DNA of 64,000 nt from Pascua guehoae (GCA_001600415.1 BCJX01000014.1:636700-700699); one strand, 5' to 3'; shown: positions 1-11,805, numbered from the stretch's first letter. The notes: generated by a model from the sequence alone, not told the origin. Numbers and translations: made by a program.

Positions 1-1
1 G

Positions 2-537
2 CTTGTCTCACAGGCCAACCCGCTCCTTCTGCGTGCCATGGCCAGCACTTCGATGTTGATGAAGATTTCCTCGCCCTCAGACGTCATCTGGTCGGCTCTC
101 CTGTCCGACCGCGAGCGCCTCGCCGAGTTTATCGGACTCAACCGTGATCGCCTCGCTGAGGCGGCGCAGTTTGTGCGCGAGTGGTTCGAAGAGAGGGGCG
201 TGGTCGTTGCGCATTCGAATGCGTGAGTAGTACACGTCTTATTACGGGGGTCAACCCAAGGCCAACCATACCGTTTGCATAGTGACTAACAATCAGTGGC
301 AACTTTGTCTGGGTCGACCTTGGCGGCCGCCTGGGCTTCCGCTCCGAATGCGAAGAGAAGCGCATCTTCCAGCTTCTCCTCGACGGCGGCGTCTACGTCG
401 CCCCCGGCACGGCGTACCACAACCCCGTTCCCGGCTGGTACCGAATCACATTCAGTGTGGCCAGGGACAATCTCGTCGTCGGGCTCGGTAAGATTGAAAC
501 GTTGCTGGGACTCGAGGCGAGCGCGGCCGAAAACTAG
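2..537 (+). CDS. PLP-dependent aminotransferase, class I/II (ACC synthase-like), 3' end only
   Basis: This is the C-terminal 153 residues of a fold-type I PLP enzyme; the gene begins outside the window. Two exons are visible (2-222 and 297-537), joined by a 74-base intron with donor GTGAGT and a GTGACTAAC branch region just before the CAG acceptor. The spliced reading is continuous: the first exon ends in ...VVVAHSNA and the second opens GNFVWVDL. The PGWYRITFSV motif near the end carries the Arg that, in aspartate aminotransferase and ACC synthases, binds the substrate carboxylate; GVYVAPGTAYH shortly before it is also typical of the C-terminal subdomain. The PLP-lysine motif would lie upstream and is not seen. 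Such fungal proteins may be amino-acid or kynurenine-type transaminases as well as ACC synthase homologues, so the substrate is not decided here. Confidence 0.85.
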
Positions 538-1149
538 GTTGTTTTGGGTGACGCGCGGCTGTTATGATACACGGTGCTCGGCTTAAAGTAGTGTTGTGGT
601 TCGTTTGTGCTATAACTTCAGTGTCAACTTCCCCTTGGTACAGCTGTGTGAAGATACAGTGATAATCCATGTATGGTGTGCAGTCCTCGTGCAGTTGAGC
701 ACTACCATTGAAGGGCAGATACCCCATGCCCAGCACTTTTAAGTGCTGGCCTGGCCTAGGCGAGTCTAGTCACGAGAAGCCGACGACATGGCGGTATAGC
801 AGCGACTTTGTAGTCCTCCGGGGGCCGCTTGACGACAGAGAGGTCCAGAGGCACAGACACAGTGATCGATGTGGGCCCGGGACCTCATCTTTGTGAGCTT
901 AGGAGGATTGATGACGTTGGTCGTTGTGTACAACTGCCAGAAGCGGCGGATCGGCGTCGTCATCGGAGATTTTACCACCACGTGACGAGCATCCAGCACG
1001 TCAACAACTGCCACTCAACCACCTGGCATATGCATGGCCGGCCGCATGGCTTACATGCGCTTACACCGCACAGCTGACAAGCTCTCACAACGCTGCCCTC
1101 TCCCTGCGTCCGCTTGGCTGAACAAGTATGTTAGCTCGACCCCGGGATC
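538..1149. other. Intergenic stretch, no gene recognised
   Basis: Short unconvincing reading frames only. It holds the 3' flank of the aminotransferase gene and the approach to the decayed gene copy that follows. Confidence 0.5.
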
Positions 1150-2470
1150 GCGGCTGTTTGTGTGACGTTTACGACCTCCTCGGCCTGTTGGGAGGCTCGT
1201 ACACGGACCCCCGGCCCGTACACTCAACTTGATCCCCACCGGCGCTGGCCCGAGGCCGAAGTACAGGGCGGCCTGGATGCGGTTCTAACGGCGGCGTGGA
1301 CGCTGGCGGCCGCGCATTGGGTCGGCGGGACCCGTCTCGGTCTCACGGTCGTTAGTGCTTTGTTCAGCGGGCTGCTCTTTGGAAGGGGTTTGCGATCGAG
1401 ATCGCTTCTAGTGACGCGTCTGGGGTGGTAGAGCACAGCTGAGGGGGACCAGAAACCATCTTCTGTGTAGGGAGGCAACAGTGGGAGACGGCACGCAGAC
1501 CACAATACGACTTTCCTAACACCAAGATCCCAAACACTAACTCCCTGCCGTCCAAAGATGACCGTGACAACAATCTCATCCGACGAGAGGGCACGAGAGG
1601 AAGGGCAGCCGAAGACGACAAGCCAAGAGGGCATGTCAGCACTGCGCCATCTCGCACCTGATGGCAAACACGACCCTCTTCGCCGACGCCGACTGTACCT
1701 CGGACCCGATCCCAACCACTCTACGTTGGCGCTCGATCGGGAGGCACTTCCATCTCCTCAAGGGCTCACCCTCACCAATCTCAAGTTCCTCGCTCGGGAG
1801 CAACATGGCGGCGAGACGTGCTTCACCCGATCCCGACCCGAGTACAGCCTAGACCCCCAACCAACCGCCCAAGCGTCAAAAGGTTGAGGTCAGCCTGCTT
1901 TTGAAGCACCCCCCCCCCCCCCCCTGCCATTCCGCATTGGCTACAGGCTGTCTCTCGACTTGTTGGATCCATCCTGCACCAAAATCCGGTCACTGCACCC
2001 CCCCAAGAGGTCGCTCTTGGACATGTGCCTGGGAACCACCACAGCCAGTGAGGGTAAGAAATCAACTGCCCAAACTGCTGCGCAAACAGACAAACTGCGA
2101 ACGGGGCAACAGACTCTGGACCCATGGGTGCATCGAGGAGTTTACATCGATCGAGATCCCCCCGCCACCCAAGGACCTGGAGGCTAGCACAGGCCCATCG
2201 TCATTTACGGAATGGCACTCTGGACAGAGCTCGGACGCAGGCTCTGGTTTCTCTTCAGGGCAAACCTCTTGCGAGGACACATTCTCAACCCCTCGAATCA
2301 GACAGGACCCATCCTCTGATTCCGGTTCGGAACCTCGCGACTGGGCGGAAGGCAAGTTCGCTTGTGGGGGCGAGCCAGACCTCGGAGTTGCTCGTCCGGG
2401 TGACTAGGTCATCTCGTCTGACATCGAGGACTTGGTCAAGAAGTTCACTTGTGCTTGCGCTCGTGATCGA
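1150..2470 (+). pseudogene. Decayed copy of the local PD-(D/E)XK-like gene family
   Basis: The core at about 1272-1440 reads AVLTAAWTLAAAHWVGG followed by TRLGLTVVSALFSGLLF. It aligns with the same block in the two paralogues at 51376-52963 (ECFYQAAWYLAGAHH / TRLALAVVNSKFQRLH) and 53553-54911 (LVLSAWSLAATNWQCG / NRLGMAVLNTSFSRLL). Immediately downstream the homology continues in another frame as ASGVVEHS, matching RDVLVVEHGS of the second paralogue, and then meets a stop, so at least one frameshift and one stop are present. A possible C-terminal remnant lies near 2402-2450 (VISSDIEDLVKK, compare IVSPARMAELIE), after an in-frame TAG. A Ser/Thr-rich stretch lies between. The core homology is clear by eye; the outer limits are a guess. 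A 16-base poly-C run (1909-1924) lies inside. Confidence 0.55.
1909..1924. repeat. Poly-C homopolymer (16 bases)
   Basis: Uninterrupted run of 16 C within the decayed gene copy. Confidence 0.9.
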
Positions 2471-2539
2471 CTCACTCTTCTGCTCCCCCTCTTTGTACGT
2501 TTCCTCAGCTGTCAACGCCGGCTCCCTCCTTCCGTATCA

Positions 2540-2628
2540 GGCGATTTAGCTCAGTTGGTTAGAGCGCATGCTTAACAGTTGCAAGGCTGCGACGCATGAG
2601 GTCGGCAGTTCGACCCTGTCAAACGTCA
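2540..2628 (+). tRNA. tRNA-Val (AAC), with a 15-base intron
   Basis: Cloverleaf read by eye: acceptor GGCGATT/AAACGTC, D-arm GCTC...GAGC, anticodon stem CATGC/GCATG, loop TTAACA with anticodon AAC at 2574-2576, T-arm GGCAG-TTCGACC-CTGTC, discriminator A. An intron of about 15 bases (2578-2592) lies after position 37, the usual eukaryotic site. A second copy with the same exons but a different intron lies inverted at 3564-3653. The 3' flank (TCAGAGATC...TCTTTTGCTGCTC) is shared with that copy, so the duplication is larger than the gene. The acceptor stem has one A:A mismatch and one G:U pair in both copies. Confidence 0.88.
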
Positions 2629-3563
2629 GAGATCCTCTTCTTTTGCTGCTCGATGCATTGAGAGGTAGAGAGACGAGTGTGGTGTGCAGGTCATAACGTG
2701 TCGGATCAAAGTGAAGTCACTTCAGCGGGGACATGCTTGCCTCGATCACTCGTACCTCGGTCCTGCCGATGTACAGCTGTGCACCGTCTAGTCATCTGAA
2801 ATGACACGTCTCAGTTTGTAAAGGGCTTGGGAGGGCAATGTGGCAGCCAGGACACGAACGGGATCGAGAGCGAGTGAGGACGCAGAAATGAGGGCTGGCC
2901 CGACGAGGCCAGGTGCACTGGAGCTGGGCGTCACTGCAGACGCGACGGATGGTGTGTGAGGAATACAGAGGTTGGGCAACAGAGAACACGTGCATAGCTC
3001 GAGTGGACTGAGTGTGGCGGCCCACGGCAATAGTAGTATGGCAAGGGAAGTGTGCGCGCAAGACTATGAGCACGGTGAAGAACACTGGGATCGGGGAACG
3101 ACCTAGAGGCTTGCAGGGCGGAAGTAGATTGCGGGCTTATCGACCAGCGAACACAAATGGATGCCGGCCGGCGCAAGTATTGTCATGTCAGATGGTGTCC
3201 TGATGAACACGTTTGGCGCTGATTGTCTGCTCAATGCTTCCATTGTTATCATGGGCGAATTCCACGAAGGGAACAAAAGGACGTGGGCGTCGGTGCTGTC
3301 GTAGGCTACGTTGCATGAGGGGATACGGAGCAACGAGCGAGGTATTCAAGTACTGGAGACGTGGTGCCGCCACTCGGGGAGACGGCCAGACCGAGCATCG
3401 GGAATCTCGGATTACAACAGGTGCCATGCAGCTCAAAGAGGGTAAGTGAACATCACGCCCCAGAGTTGCACGACAGCCATGCCGCATTTTCCCTACCTGA
3501 GTGCTAACCCCAGACCCCGCTCTTCTCTCAGTGCGTTGAGCAGCAGCAAAAGAGGAAGATCTC
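2629..3563. other. Spacer between the inverted tRNA-Val genes
   Basis: No convincing gene. The outer bases on both sides are shared tRNA 3' flank in inverted orientation; the centre is not obviously repeated. Confidence 0.5.
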
Positions 3564-3653
3564 TGACGTTTGACAGGGTCGAACTGCCGACCTCATGCGG
3601 AACACAAGTATCTTATGTTAAGCATGCGCTCTAACCAACTGAGCTAAATCGCC
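3564..3653 (-). tRNA. tRNA-Val (AAC), with a 16-base intron
   Basis: Reverse-strand partner of the tRNA-Val at 2540-2628. The mature part is the same, with GTT on the plus strand at 3617-3619 giving anticodon AAC. The intron (3600-3615) is 16 bases and unrelated in sequence to that of the other copy. The 5' flanks of both copies carry TTCCGTA shortly before GGCGATT and the 3' flanks share TCAGAGATC, which shows an inverted segmental duplication. Confidence 0.88.
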
Positions 3654-3941
3654 ATTACGGAAGTACTGGAAGGCGGAGCAAGGTGGGACCGCTGAGGAGA
3701 GGTACGAGGCAGGTGGAGAAGGCGGGTAGGAAGCTAGTCAAAGGTCGTCCTGATGTCGGCGAGGGGGCACAACCAGACGCTTAGAGACTGTCCCGCCCAC
3801 GTCTGGTCGAGCCTGCGGGCCGCGTCCAGGATATTACCCCGCGTTTCCTGGTGGAGCGGACAGAGGACTGGGCGGCATGGGCGGGAGCGGCCCTTGGCGC
3901 TTGGCTTCGTGTGGACGATTGTAGTCCGTTCCAACCACTTC

Positions 3942-4259
3942 TGTCCAAAAGACGACACTCTAATTTGCTGTGCCGGCCAATGTGAGACTGTCAAGCTCCT
4001 GGATTCTCTGAAAATGATGGCATCAGAACGGCCAGCTGGGATGAAGGACACCGAGGTCGACAGGCTGTTTCGCGATCTCGACTATTTGGATCAAGGGCAT
4101 GTACTCGAGTGCCATGACAGCATGCGCAAGGTCATTCTGGTCACCAACATCAGCGAAGCGTCAATGACAGTGCGTGAGCTCGTCTACGTTATCGACAGCG
4201 GTGAGGATAAGGTCATGCAGCCGGAGACCCAGCGTCAGTATGTGAATAGTGCAAGTTAG
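3942..4259 (+). pseudogene. DEAH-box RNA helicase fragment (helicase C part)
   Basis: The reading frame contains KVILVTNISEASMTV followed by RELVYVIDSG. This corresponds to motif V and following strand of DEAH helicases (family form ATNIAETSLTIDGIVYVVDPG). Upstream in the same frame, PKDDTLICCAGQCETVKLLD resembles the family's strand GDILVFxxGQEEIE (motif IV side). DEAH-box proteins are RNA helicases of splicing and ribosome assembly. Here no motif I (GxGKT), DEAH box, OB-fold or HA2 domain is found on either side, and the frame opens in sequence that does not look helicase-like, so this is a detached fragment of roughly 100 residues. Val or Met at usually conserved Ala/Leu positions suggests decay. 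I infer a truncated gene copy. Confidence 0.65.
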
Positions 4260-4587
4260 TATGGATCGACATGGCATAGAGGACACGAAGAGTGCAGCGG
4301 CGCAATAAAAACCGGGCAATGACCAACTGCAAGATTGAGCGAGGACCCAACTGGGCCTGAGTGCTGGGAGATGCATGATTACAGGGTGGCGCACGAGACA
4401 GTCGGCACTACTACTAGTCATCTGTGGATCTCACGGCGCCCAGCGCGCGCGGTGGATACTGTATTGTCCTGGGGATGGATGGTCCTGGGTGGTGTAACGA
4501 GGGTGAGTCCAGGTCTGAATCGATGAAGAGGTCGGCGGGATGAAGGCGGACCAACGCCCAGTCCAACGTCTCAGCGTGCATCTTCGC
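4260..4587. other. Intergenic stretch, nothing recognised
   Basis: It lies 3' of both the helicase fragment and the minus-strand gene that follows. No coding or RNA signal was seen. Confidence 0.5.
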
Positions 4588-7500
4588 CTACTTTCCCCAA
4601 CGCAGGCCCAACCAGCGCTTGCGCAGACTGTGGGCCGACTCTGGCTCGCCCGACTCGCGCCGCCCGTTGGGGGCGGGGCTAAAGTCTGTGCTTGCGGGGC
4701 TGGCGTGGCGTGCGCGGAGCCTGCGGTAGAGCGAGAGGCTGGGGCGGCGGGAGATGTCGGAGCTCGAGGTGGAGCGCGAGCGCGATGTGAGCGTTGTGGT
4801 CGAGACAGATCGGGGGAAGCTCGCGAGGGCCGGCTGTGTGGGGACGGTGCGGATGTGCGAGTCGCTCCGCCGGTTCGGGTTAGGGTTTGGCCGCGGGAGG
4901 GTGAGCGAGGGGCGGGGTGTGGCTCCTGTCCCACCTTGTCCGCCCGTCTTGGGGATGTGAAGGACGGTCAAGCTCGTCGAGGTCGGGACGCCCGGGATGC
5001 CCCGGACCGCGGCGCTCGGGATGGGCGGGGGGTCGCGCGGGTCGAGAAATTTCAGGCTCGACTTGAGCGATGTCGTCGACACGCTCGGGGGCCGGATAGA
5101 CGTTCCCGACACGCTCGGGGGCTGGATAGACGTTCCCGACATGCTCGGGGGCTGGATAGACGTGCTGGCCACGCTTGGGGGGCGGATAGACGTGCTCGAC
5201 ACGCTCGGCGGTGGGGGAGGGTGGAAGTGCGGCGCGGGGCTCTCGCGCCCCGGGCCAGGGGTATGCGAGCTGTTGTGGGTATAGATGTAAGGGGTATGGC
5301 CGTAGATGGTATGGTTTGTGACCGACAGGGTGTGCGGGAGCGAATGCACAGAGGATGTCGCCGACTCCACCGTGCTGCTCGTGCTGTGCGCGTACGGCAA
5401 TGTGGTGACTGGCGACGACGGACGTGGAGAGAGTGAGCCGCGCGCCGGGTAGCGTGGCGCCATGGCTCCAGGCGGCAGAGGGAGTGGTGACGTTGCGCGC
5501 GATGACAGTGGCCGCTGGGACGTGATTGTATCACATCGCTCGACGTGGGCCTTGGGGTCGGCGTTGGGCGCCGCCTCGGCGAGCCACGATGATGTCTGTG
5601 TGCCCCGTCGTGAAAGAATCGCCAGTGTGGCAGGCTCGACCTGCCGGACTTGCTCGCCAGGCGCTTTCGAGCACGTAGACTCCGGCGCCTCCAATGTGCT
5701 GACAGGCGGGCCGTTGGTAATGTTGAGCCCAAGGGGACCATTCGGCTTGTCTGGACTGACTGGCCGTTTGGGACCGTTACCGACGACAGGCTGACTGGGG
5801 ATGTTGTTGGCCTTGTGCGCGCTCTTGCCGCTGTGGTTGCTGCGAACGTCACTCGTACTCCCCAGCTCATGACTCGAGATACTGGCGGGCAACAATGTCG
5901 GCGGCGCCTTGTCCCCATCAAGGCCCACAGGCATCGACTGCGACGACGGCAGCGTCCGCGATGGGTGGCGGAGGCGCGGCGGCGGGCGCAGCGACGTCAC
6001 AGGGGAATTTAATGGCGAGGCGACCGAGGTAGCTGCCGACGGCACCGGGATCGGGGCGGGCACGTTGCTGCGTGGACCCTGTGGCCGCGCCTGTGTCGGC
6101 GTGCTCTGAGAGCTGTACGAGTCTGGGGGACGCCCCGTGGTGGGAGTGGTCCGACCCGCTGCAGAACCGTTTGCTTGGATGGGCGGAATCGGGAGTGGCC
6201 GCCGCGCCCGCCGAACTGTTGGCGTATGGTCATCCACAAGGTGCGGACGCTCACGGGCGCGTGGCTTACGGCGGTAGTGGTAGCCCTCCGACTCCGCAAG
6301 CGCTTCGTACCATAACATACCGCGCTTCCCGTTGCACTCGCTGCCATCTTCATCGATATCGGCAGCGCCTGCGTCGGCAGCGCTCGCATCTGCAGCACTG
6401 GCCTCGGCGGCACTGGCATCTGCAGCGAACTGCGCCTCACGGGCCACCATGTGAGCTCCATTGGCGATATCACGCGCCATGTCGCGTAAGTCAGTCATTG
6501 CACGTGTCCACACGTCCTCGGCCCGACGGAGGTTGGCCCACCCATCCCGGCCGAGACGGTCCGCCTCCTCGAGGAGGTATGCAGCCGCGGGAGACTGTGG
6601 GCGATGGGGAACCGAGTTGGAAGGGGGCGAGAGGAGGTTTGGATCGTGGGCGGGGTGGTGGGTTGCTCCATGATCGCTGTTGAGGGTCTGTGCAGTGTGC
6701 GGCGCATGGTCGCCAGGGATCGTCGGCATGCCAGTGGCCGTTCCCTTTCCCCGGCTTGTCCCTGAGGCTTTGCGTGTGTGGGTGGGCCGTGGGGGCACGG
6801 GTGTTAAGGGATCGTCGTCGATCAGTGCGTCCACAGGTGCAGGACGGGCCGAGCGGGTGGGAGAGTCTTCTCGCAAGGTCACTGGGACATCCCTTGCCCT
6901 TGACACAGCCGGTCGAGTCTGGGCAACAGCCGGCGTGGTGTTAGGTGGTGTCGGGAAACCCTTGAGGTCAAAGGCAGTGACCGATGGCATCTGCGGTGTC
7001 GATGAGGCGGCTGGTGTCGAGTGGATCGAGCCGACACCCGCGTACCCCATGAGACGGCTGCCCCACTCGAGGCTCTCGGCGGCCATGGTGCGCATGGTCG
7101 TGCTGACCTCGTTCATGGTCTCGGCGTGACGTAGCAAGGTGGCAGCATGTGTACTGAGCATGTGGCTCGCAACGAGAAGAAGCACCTCGGACGACGGATG
7201 CCCGTGCGCGAGATTCCGCTCCGAATTGCGCGCCGAATTGTGCACCGAGTTGTGCATTGAGCTTGGCACAGAGGTACTGCACGGTGACAACTGCAGGAGG
7301 TGCCTGTGCATGGACTCTGTGCTCGGGAGTGTGTGATCCGACGAGGAGCGAGATAAGCTTGGCGGCGACGATGGCGAGGTCGTGAGTGTCGCGTTCTCGC
7401 CAAATTCGGGGAGCGGTGACAGTTTCTGCGTCTTGTCGTGGGCGATGGAAGCGCCTGCTGATCGTCCAAGAGTGGAAGCCTCATCCTCGGATGGCGCGTC

Positions 7501-9295
7501 GGCGTTCTGTGCATACAGCTTCCTGCGGACATTTGCGTCCACAAGACTACCCGCACTCGTGCAACGTGGATGGTACTGGGCAAAGTCGTATGAGCCATAG
7601 GGACGAACGTCTGCGTGGTCCGAGCCGTCGTCGCGGACACCAAAGGTGCCAGACGTCCGGATGGCAGTGCGGATCGGCGTGTCACCCGCCAGGCTCTCGC
7701 CCTCTAAGCCTGAAAAGGAATTTCGGGGTGATGCCGTCGGAGTCTTGCCAGGCTTGCTGCGCGAGAAGAGCGACGATAGTCGCCCCGACCTCCGTTTGAA
7801 CAGGGAGGATGATTCGTCCGGGTCGAGGAGCTTGTCCGGGGTAGACTGCAGATGCTTGGTTGGGGATGGCGACAGCATTCGACCTGGACGCCTCTTGTCG
7901 GCGGCACTCGAAGGGCGCGGCCGGTGGTCGGCCGAGACGGCACGAGGCACCTCCATCGAGCCACGCTTCCCGGGTTCAAGAGCGCTCTGTCCACGAACAA
8001 GTCCAAAGGCAGGGAGCGAGAAGGGTCGTGAGCTCCCTGACCGTGGTAGAGCCGGTTGAGAGGCTACAAGTGCCTTTGGCGTCCCCTTACGAGGCGAAGG
8101 CGGCGTCGACGACGGCCGCGGCATGTTCTCTATCTTCAACGACGGGTTGCTCCGCGGCGCCGAGATCGAGGTGGCGTCCATTGACCGATGTCGCACCGCA
8201 CGCGCCCGACGTGCTCGAATTGCAGTACCATTGGGAGTCAAGTGGCTGCGGTTTTGGAGAGATATTTGTTTGTTCTCCTCCTGCTGTGATCAGCGCGCGC
8301 GCAGAACAGTTTTGCACAGAAAACCTACACTCAACGGTACTCCCGTGACAGGCTCGCTCGAGGCCTGGCCCGTGCTCGGTTCCTCCTGTCGATCAGTCAA
8401 AGAATGGTTGCAAGAAACATACACTAAGTGAAGTGCCCCCAACACTGCCCCCAAGACGCTCGGTCGACCCCGTGCTCATGGATGCACGCGATGGGCTTGC
8501 ATCGCGCGCTGCAGCTCGAGTTGCCGCGACGCGTAAATCCTCGAGTGACGGAACAGGTTTGCGCTTGGAATATGATGCTGTCCGTGCTAGCTGTCGCGGT
8601 TGTGGTTCAGCAGATCCTGACGTAGTAGATGGTGCGGCAGGTGGGGATGGTTCACCCGTGATCGAAGTGGCATAAGAGGCCAGTGACGTCGCTGACGCGA
8701 GTGAGGGTGGCAAGGGTGGAACAGGTGGCACGGGTGGCAAGGGTGGCGGGGTTGCACGCGAGGCATAGCTGTCTGATCGCCGAGCTCCATGGGGAGTCAC
8801 CCGAGGCCCCTTGAGGCTCGACTGGCGCCGTGGTAGCGCAGGGGTTGGTCGGGGCAAGCGTGACGGAGTAATGTCACGACGCGCTTGAGTTTGTGGTAGA
8901 GGCGGTGCCGCCGTTGGACTGCTGGCTTCACTACCACCACCAGAAATAGTCGGTGAAAGGGGCGACGACGGGTCCAGTCGTGTAGGTGACTCGGGCCCCC
9001 GCTGTATCGAAGCGGCACGAGCGCGCGATGAGGTGCTGCGACGATCACGTCGAAGAGGAGACGGGATAGACGTGATAGATGGTGAGGACGGCGCCGTCGC
9101 GAAGTTTGACGAACTGGGCGAACTTGGAAAGGTGGAGGTGGGCGAAGCGGGAAGCGGGGGCGGGCTATCCAAAAGAAGCTCTGAACCGGGATGCGAACGC
9201 AGTGTTGACGGCGCCGACTCGGGAGGAGACTGTAAGCTGCGCTCCGTTATCGGCGAGAGCGTGCGCGGTGCGCGTTCCACCGTGGCCAGCTCCAT
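4588..9295 (-). CDS. Large Ser/Pro-rich disordered protein, function unknown (about 1540 residues)
   Basis: Three exons fit: 9295-8423, 8385-8329 and 8280-4588. The introns are 37 bases (GTATGT...CGACAG) and 48 bases (GTAGGT...CACAGCAG), both in phase 0, flanking a 57-base exon of 19 codons. I start at the first ATG (MELATVERA). The frame stays open 60 bases further without an ATG, and an extra 5' exon around 9442-9627 (start MISAEPG) cannot be excluded. The protein is rich in Ser, Pro, Thr and Arg with many SP/TP sites. Only two segments look ordered: a helical stretch around ASHMLSTHAATLLRHAET, and LEEADRLGRDGWANLRRAED followed by an Ala-rich repeat. A 10-residue repeat (consensus PPSVSGTSIR) occurs near the C-terminus. 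No domain was recognised; a cell-cycle or polarity scaffold is possible but unsupported. Confidence 0.75.
5071..5210. repeat. 30-bp tandem repeat, about 4.7 copies, in-frame in the large minus-strand gene
   Basis: The period is 30 bases with core ACGCTCGGGGGCYGGATAGA. On the coding strand each unit encodes ten residues of the form PPSVSGTSI(R/Q). Point differences between units are few. Confidence 0.9.
6360..6425. repeat. Ala-rich short tandem repeat inside the large minus-strand gene
   Basis: Units of about 15 bases (GCRGCACTGGCRTCT-like) encode repeated AADAS / AAEAS pentads on the minus strand. Confidence 0.7.
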
Positions 9296-11805
9296 CGTCG
9301 AGCTGTCGAGCTCTGGAAGCGCGGGCCAGGCACCCAAAGAGTCGCCGTAGTGCAAGCGAGTCGCACGCCCGCGGTGCGGACCTCCTCCCGCTGTTGCCGT
9401 TGTTTATCGACAGCGACCCAGCGAGGTGCAGGCGGACGCTGTTACGATGTGTGGGACACGACCGTCGAGTTGGTTGTCTGTGATGACTGCCAGAGGGCGA
9501 TGGATTGGTGGATGGTGTCTACCTCGTCTTGTAAGTACTTTGAGTCAGAGAGAAAGAATGGAAAGATGGCGCGGATGGCGACGATCCCGACGGCGGTGTC
9601 AGAAGGACCGGGTTCGGCTGAGATCATTGCACAGAGGGCACAGTCCCCCGCCTTGTCTGCTCTCTTGAGGTGTGCTGATGACCATCATGTCCGCAGACTC
9701 CGGAAGACCTTCGGGTTCAAGGTTGTCAGGGGCAAACATTATTGATTTGTCCCAAGGAACGGAATGACAGGCAGTGTGTCGCGATCTGAACAGCAGCAGA
9801 GAGCAGGCAGCAGACTGTCTGCGGGCGTCTTTTTGCTCACAGGCCTCATGTGCCAAGCCACCGAAGCCCAAAGACACCGAGCAACCGAGCAACGGACATT
9901 GAGCGCGCACGACCCCGAGCATAAAGCGATCGTTAAGCGAAAGCGCCAGCGCGCCAGGCAGGATGCATGGCGTGCACACGGCGGGGAGCGCATGCCGTCC
10001 ACATCCGCACACCCTAGCAACCTCCTTGGCGCGCAGTCATTTATACACCAACTGGGCGCCATGTTGGCGTCGAATGCATACATGACCACCATGAGTGCAT
10101 CCATGCATGCACATGCCGATAGCCAAGGGCCGAGGGTGTGACTGGGTGCCCTGCTGTGATCTTTGGAATCACGTTGCCAGCGCTGTCGCCGCGTGGGCTT
10201 AGAGCGTGGATAGCCTTATCGACATTTTGGTCGGCGTGACAAGGGCTGGTAGCTCGGAGAATGAAAGAAAAAGGACAGGGAGCGCCGGAGGGATAATGAT
10301 CATGGGGACGCAGCGAGCGGGGCGGGCAGGCGGGCAGGCAGGCGGGCGGCAGGGGGCATGAGTGCCTGTCGTTGGAATAGGGCAGTGTGCGAGCCGAGGA
10401 GAGAGGGATGGGGGATGAGGGGACAAGAAGGGAACGCGGCCGCGTTGAGGGAGGGAGGGAAGGGAACACGAGGAGAAGGACGAGAGGACAAGATGCGTTC
10501 CAGGCACCTTGACAGTGGCTTTGATCAGACGACAGAGTTAGAGTACGTGGGCGACATGGAAACAAAAACAGAGAGAAAAAAATAAGGAAAAAGAACAACC
10601 TTGACCTGCCGGACGCAGTAGGGCCGCGCGGTGCCACATGCATCAGTGTACACCGACTCGGCGGAGGCGGCGTGCATCAATTGTTCAGCCACCAGCCACT
10701 GGAGCACTGGATAGTGGATATACTGAAGAGCGAGCCACGACTTAATTCTGGGCCCGAGGGCCTCGAGGAACCCACCGAGAGGCCAGGCACATGGTTCCCA
10801 TTACCACTTTGCTCGGCTCTGGTGCCCTGTTCGCACTCTTTGCGCTCATTCCTCGCATTTCGGGCGCTGTTCGGTTACCACACTGCAGGCTTGGGACTCG
10901 TGCACACGGGCACCCGGCAACACGGCACACTGCAATCCGAATCCGTTCCGTCTTGACCGCGTGGTTTCTCGCACCCCTCCTTCTCCTCGCACCCACCTGG
11001 TTCAATAGGGAGGGGTGCGAAGCTGGGTCACTGGCGATCAGGCATTGAATTGATGGTTGTCGAGAGAGCAGTTCTAGCACGTAGCTGTGACGAGTTTCAT
11101 CCCCGCCCAGCTCGTTTCACTCTCCACCTTGCTCACACATAGTTTAAATACGTGGCTTGGCCCTGGGATTATGTATCAGCTATCAGATGGGTCTGCCACG
11201 TGCAGCCGACTGTGACGTCAGGTTTCCCCAAACCTCCACTCTACACCTCTGCACGGCCCTTCTGACGTCTTTGACACAACTCCCTGCACATCGACACACC
11301 GAGTGCAACATGGAGCACTGTATATCACCAAGATCCAATGCAAGGAGCGAGAATGTGGGAAAGAGAACAATTGTGTCCTCTCTGCACGCGGTTTGCGACT
11401 TAGAAAACGTTGCATCGCCATTGAACGGGCTCGCCGAGTCGACTTTTGGTGGCTCTGGTGGATCGAACGGCCATCCATGGCCCAGGCTCTGCGTCGACTT
11501 TCGCAATTCAAAGGGGGCATTACGCCAGATAACACTGCCTCTTGAACGTCTTGACGCTACCGCTGACGTTCTAACTCGTTGTAGAAGTGCCCCCACAAAG
11601 AGAGCAAGCGCCGTACACGTCACTGAATGTGGCTCGGACGGAAGCTCCGGATCTGGGGCACGGGATTTCCGGGGTCAGACCGTGGGGGTGGGAAGGGCAT
11701 TGCCGACAGTCTGCGTCATTCCTGTGTCATTGCTGCGACATTTGGCCTGGGTGTTGCTCACAATACGAGCGCTTGCATCAGCGTCTCAAGACCTCCAGTG
11801 CTCGG
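9296..11805. other. 2.5-kb stretch without a supported gene
   Basis: It may hold the 5' end of the minus-strand gene (a frame at 9442-9627). A purine-rich GGGCAGGC repeat lies near 10320-10356. A short hydrophobic frame starts at 10791 but has no second signal of a gene. The last part is the promoter of the fasciclin gene. Confidence 0.4.

Noticed and set aside
9442..9627. Possible first exon of the large minus-strand gene (MISAEPG...)
   Set aside because: No donor/acceptor pair with both good consensus and matching phase was found; kept only as a possibility.
10791..11048. 85-codon frame with hydrophobic N-terminus
   Set aside because: Two hydrophobic segments are visible but there is no start context, intron or homology support.
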